42,679 nucleotides of DNA from Sphingobacterium bovistauri. GTDB lineage: Bacteria; Bacteroidota; Bacteroidia; Sphingobacteriales; Sphingobacteriaceae. Below, piece by piece: positions 42,596-42,679 of this stretch; within the stretch, counting starts at the first letter, position 1; every line of letters begins with the position of its first letter. A program made the translations under genes and the position numbers. Under the pieces are notes generated by a model, which was given only the letters and a program-made list of their open reading frames with translations, was not told the origin of the DNA and did no database searches. The stretch spans positions 1 to 42,679 of the forward strand of contig NZ_JADEYP010000034.1 of the NCBI RefSeq assembly GCF_020295405.1, given 5' to 3'.

Positions 42596-42679
42596 ATGAG
42601 AAAAAATCAGAAGTATAATTTCAATTTTAAGTTACGTTTAGTAACTATTCTTCAGCAGGGCAAAGATAGTATTGGAGGT
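42596..42679 (+). CDS. IS3-family transposase OrfA, N-terminal fragment cut by window edge
   Basis: Twenty-eight codons are visible, starting MRKNQKYNFNFKLRLVTILQ and open to the edge. The pattern of basic start, then F-K-L-R-L-V-x-x-L-x-x-G, is that of the helix-turn-helix N-terminus of IS3 OrfA proteins, which bind the terminal repeats. In this family OrfA is joined to the DDE protein OrfB by a programmed frameshift; OrfB is beyond the window. Confidence 0.7.
   Translation, partial: MRKNQKYNFNFKLRLVTILQQGKDSIGG

Larger units (their letters stand above)
42553..42679 (+). mobile_element. Left end of an IS3-family (IS150-like) insertion sequence, partial
   Basis: The sequence from 42553 begins with the 5'-TG expected of IS3-family ends. 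It continues with CCCCAAAAAGTTAGACA, very like the terminal repeats of the IS150 group. A transposase OrfA frame follows at 42596. Only the left end is visible, so the right repeat, target duplication and integrity are unknown. Confidence 0.75.

Noticed and set aside
1..42679. CRISPR arrays, tRNA, rRNA or riboswitches
   Set aside because: No regularly spaced repeats, no tRNA cloverleaf or rRNA conserved sequence, and no recognisable riboswitch was seen by eye; a covariance-model search would be decisive.

Overview
The window is chromosomal DNA of a low-GC member of the Bacteroidota, most likely the family Sphingobacteriaceae (Sphingobacterium or Pedobacter-like). The evidence is the gene content: OmpA and PKD envelope proteins, an ECF sigma factor with a membrane TPR partner, a GH3-like adenylating enzyme next to lptB, a Bacteroidota-type Tgt and split Lpt genes. 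Shine-Dalgarno sites are nearly absent, and TAnnTTTG (-7) promoter elements sit just upstream of many start codons. Genus assignment is inference. No rRNA, tRNA, CRISPR array or gene-free stretch over 300 bases was seen; coding density is very high, with several overlapping genes.

Layout. 1-6.2 kb: a possible gene start at the left edge, an omega-amidase-like nitrilase and a trans-polyprenyl synthase (minus), a glycosyltransferase and a MIP18/DUF59 Fe-S protein (plus), a KhtT/KhtU-type K+/H+ antiporter pair (minus) and a metallo-beta-lactamase-fold hydrolase (minus). 6.3-10.4 kb: recJ, lptB and a GH3-family protein (plus). 10.4-18.1 kb: the accessory-looking part. An ECF sigma factor and a TPR-bearing membrane anti-sigma candidate (minus) face a PKD/beta-barrel surface protein and a TPR-CHAT protease-like lipoprotein (plus), followed by a convergent OmpA-family protein. 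18.3-28.5 kb: ilvE, an MscS channel, a tRNA-processing cluster (cca, an acidic pRiA4b ORF-3-like protein, miaA), pdxA, then rsmA with a FAD monooxygenase and a 2-hydroxyacid dehydrogenase, and a UbiA-like membrane protein. 28.6-37.4 kb: acs, a lipoprotein esterase and a complete seven-gene mrpABCDEFG antiporter operon. 37.4-42.5 kb: an EamA transporter, lptG and tgt (minus), then a GT2 glycosyltransferase and rsmG (plus). The right edge enters an IS3-family insertion sequence that seems to split the rsmG terminator.

How it works together. Most genes are housekeeping: tRNA and rRNA modification (miaA, cca, tgt, rsmA, rsmG), LPS transport (lptB, lptG), cation and pH homeostasis (KhtTU, Mrp, MscS), acetate activation, PLP and branched-chain amino acid metabolism. 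The best candidate for an undescribed system is the divergent locus at 10356-16274. There a sigma factor, its probable membrane regulator with an external TPR domain, a surface PKD protein and a membrane-anchored CHAT peptidase-like protein could form one envelope-to-nucleus signalling route. Other points worth attention are a plus-strand terminator written inside the end of the opposing khtU gene, palindromic stop codons shared by convergent genes, a Tgt that has lost its zinc cysteines, and the IS insertion in a terminator.
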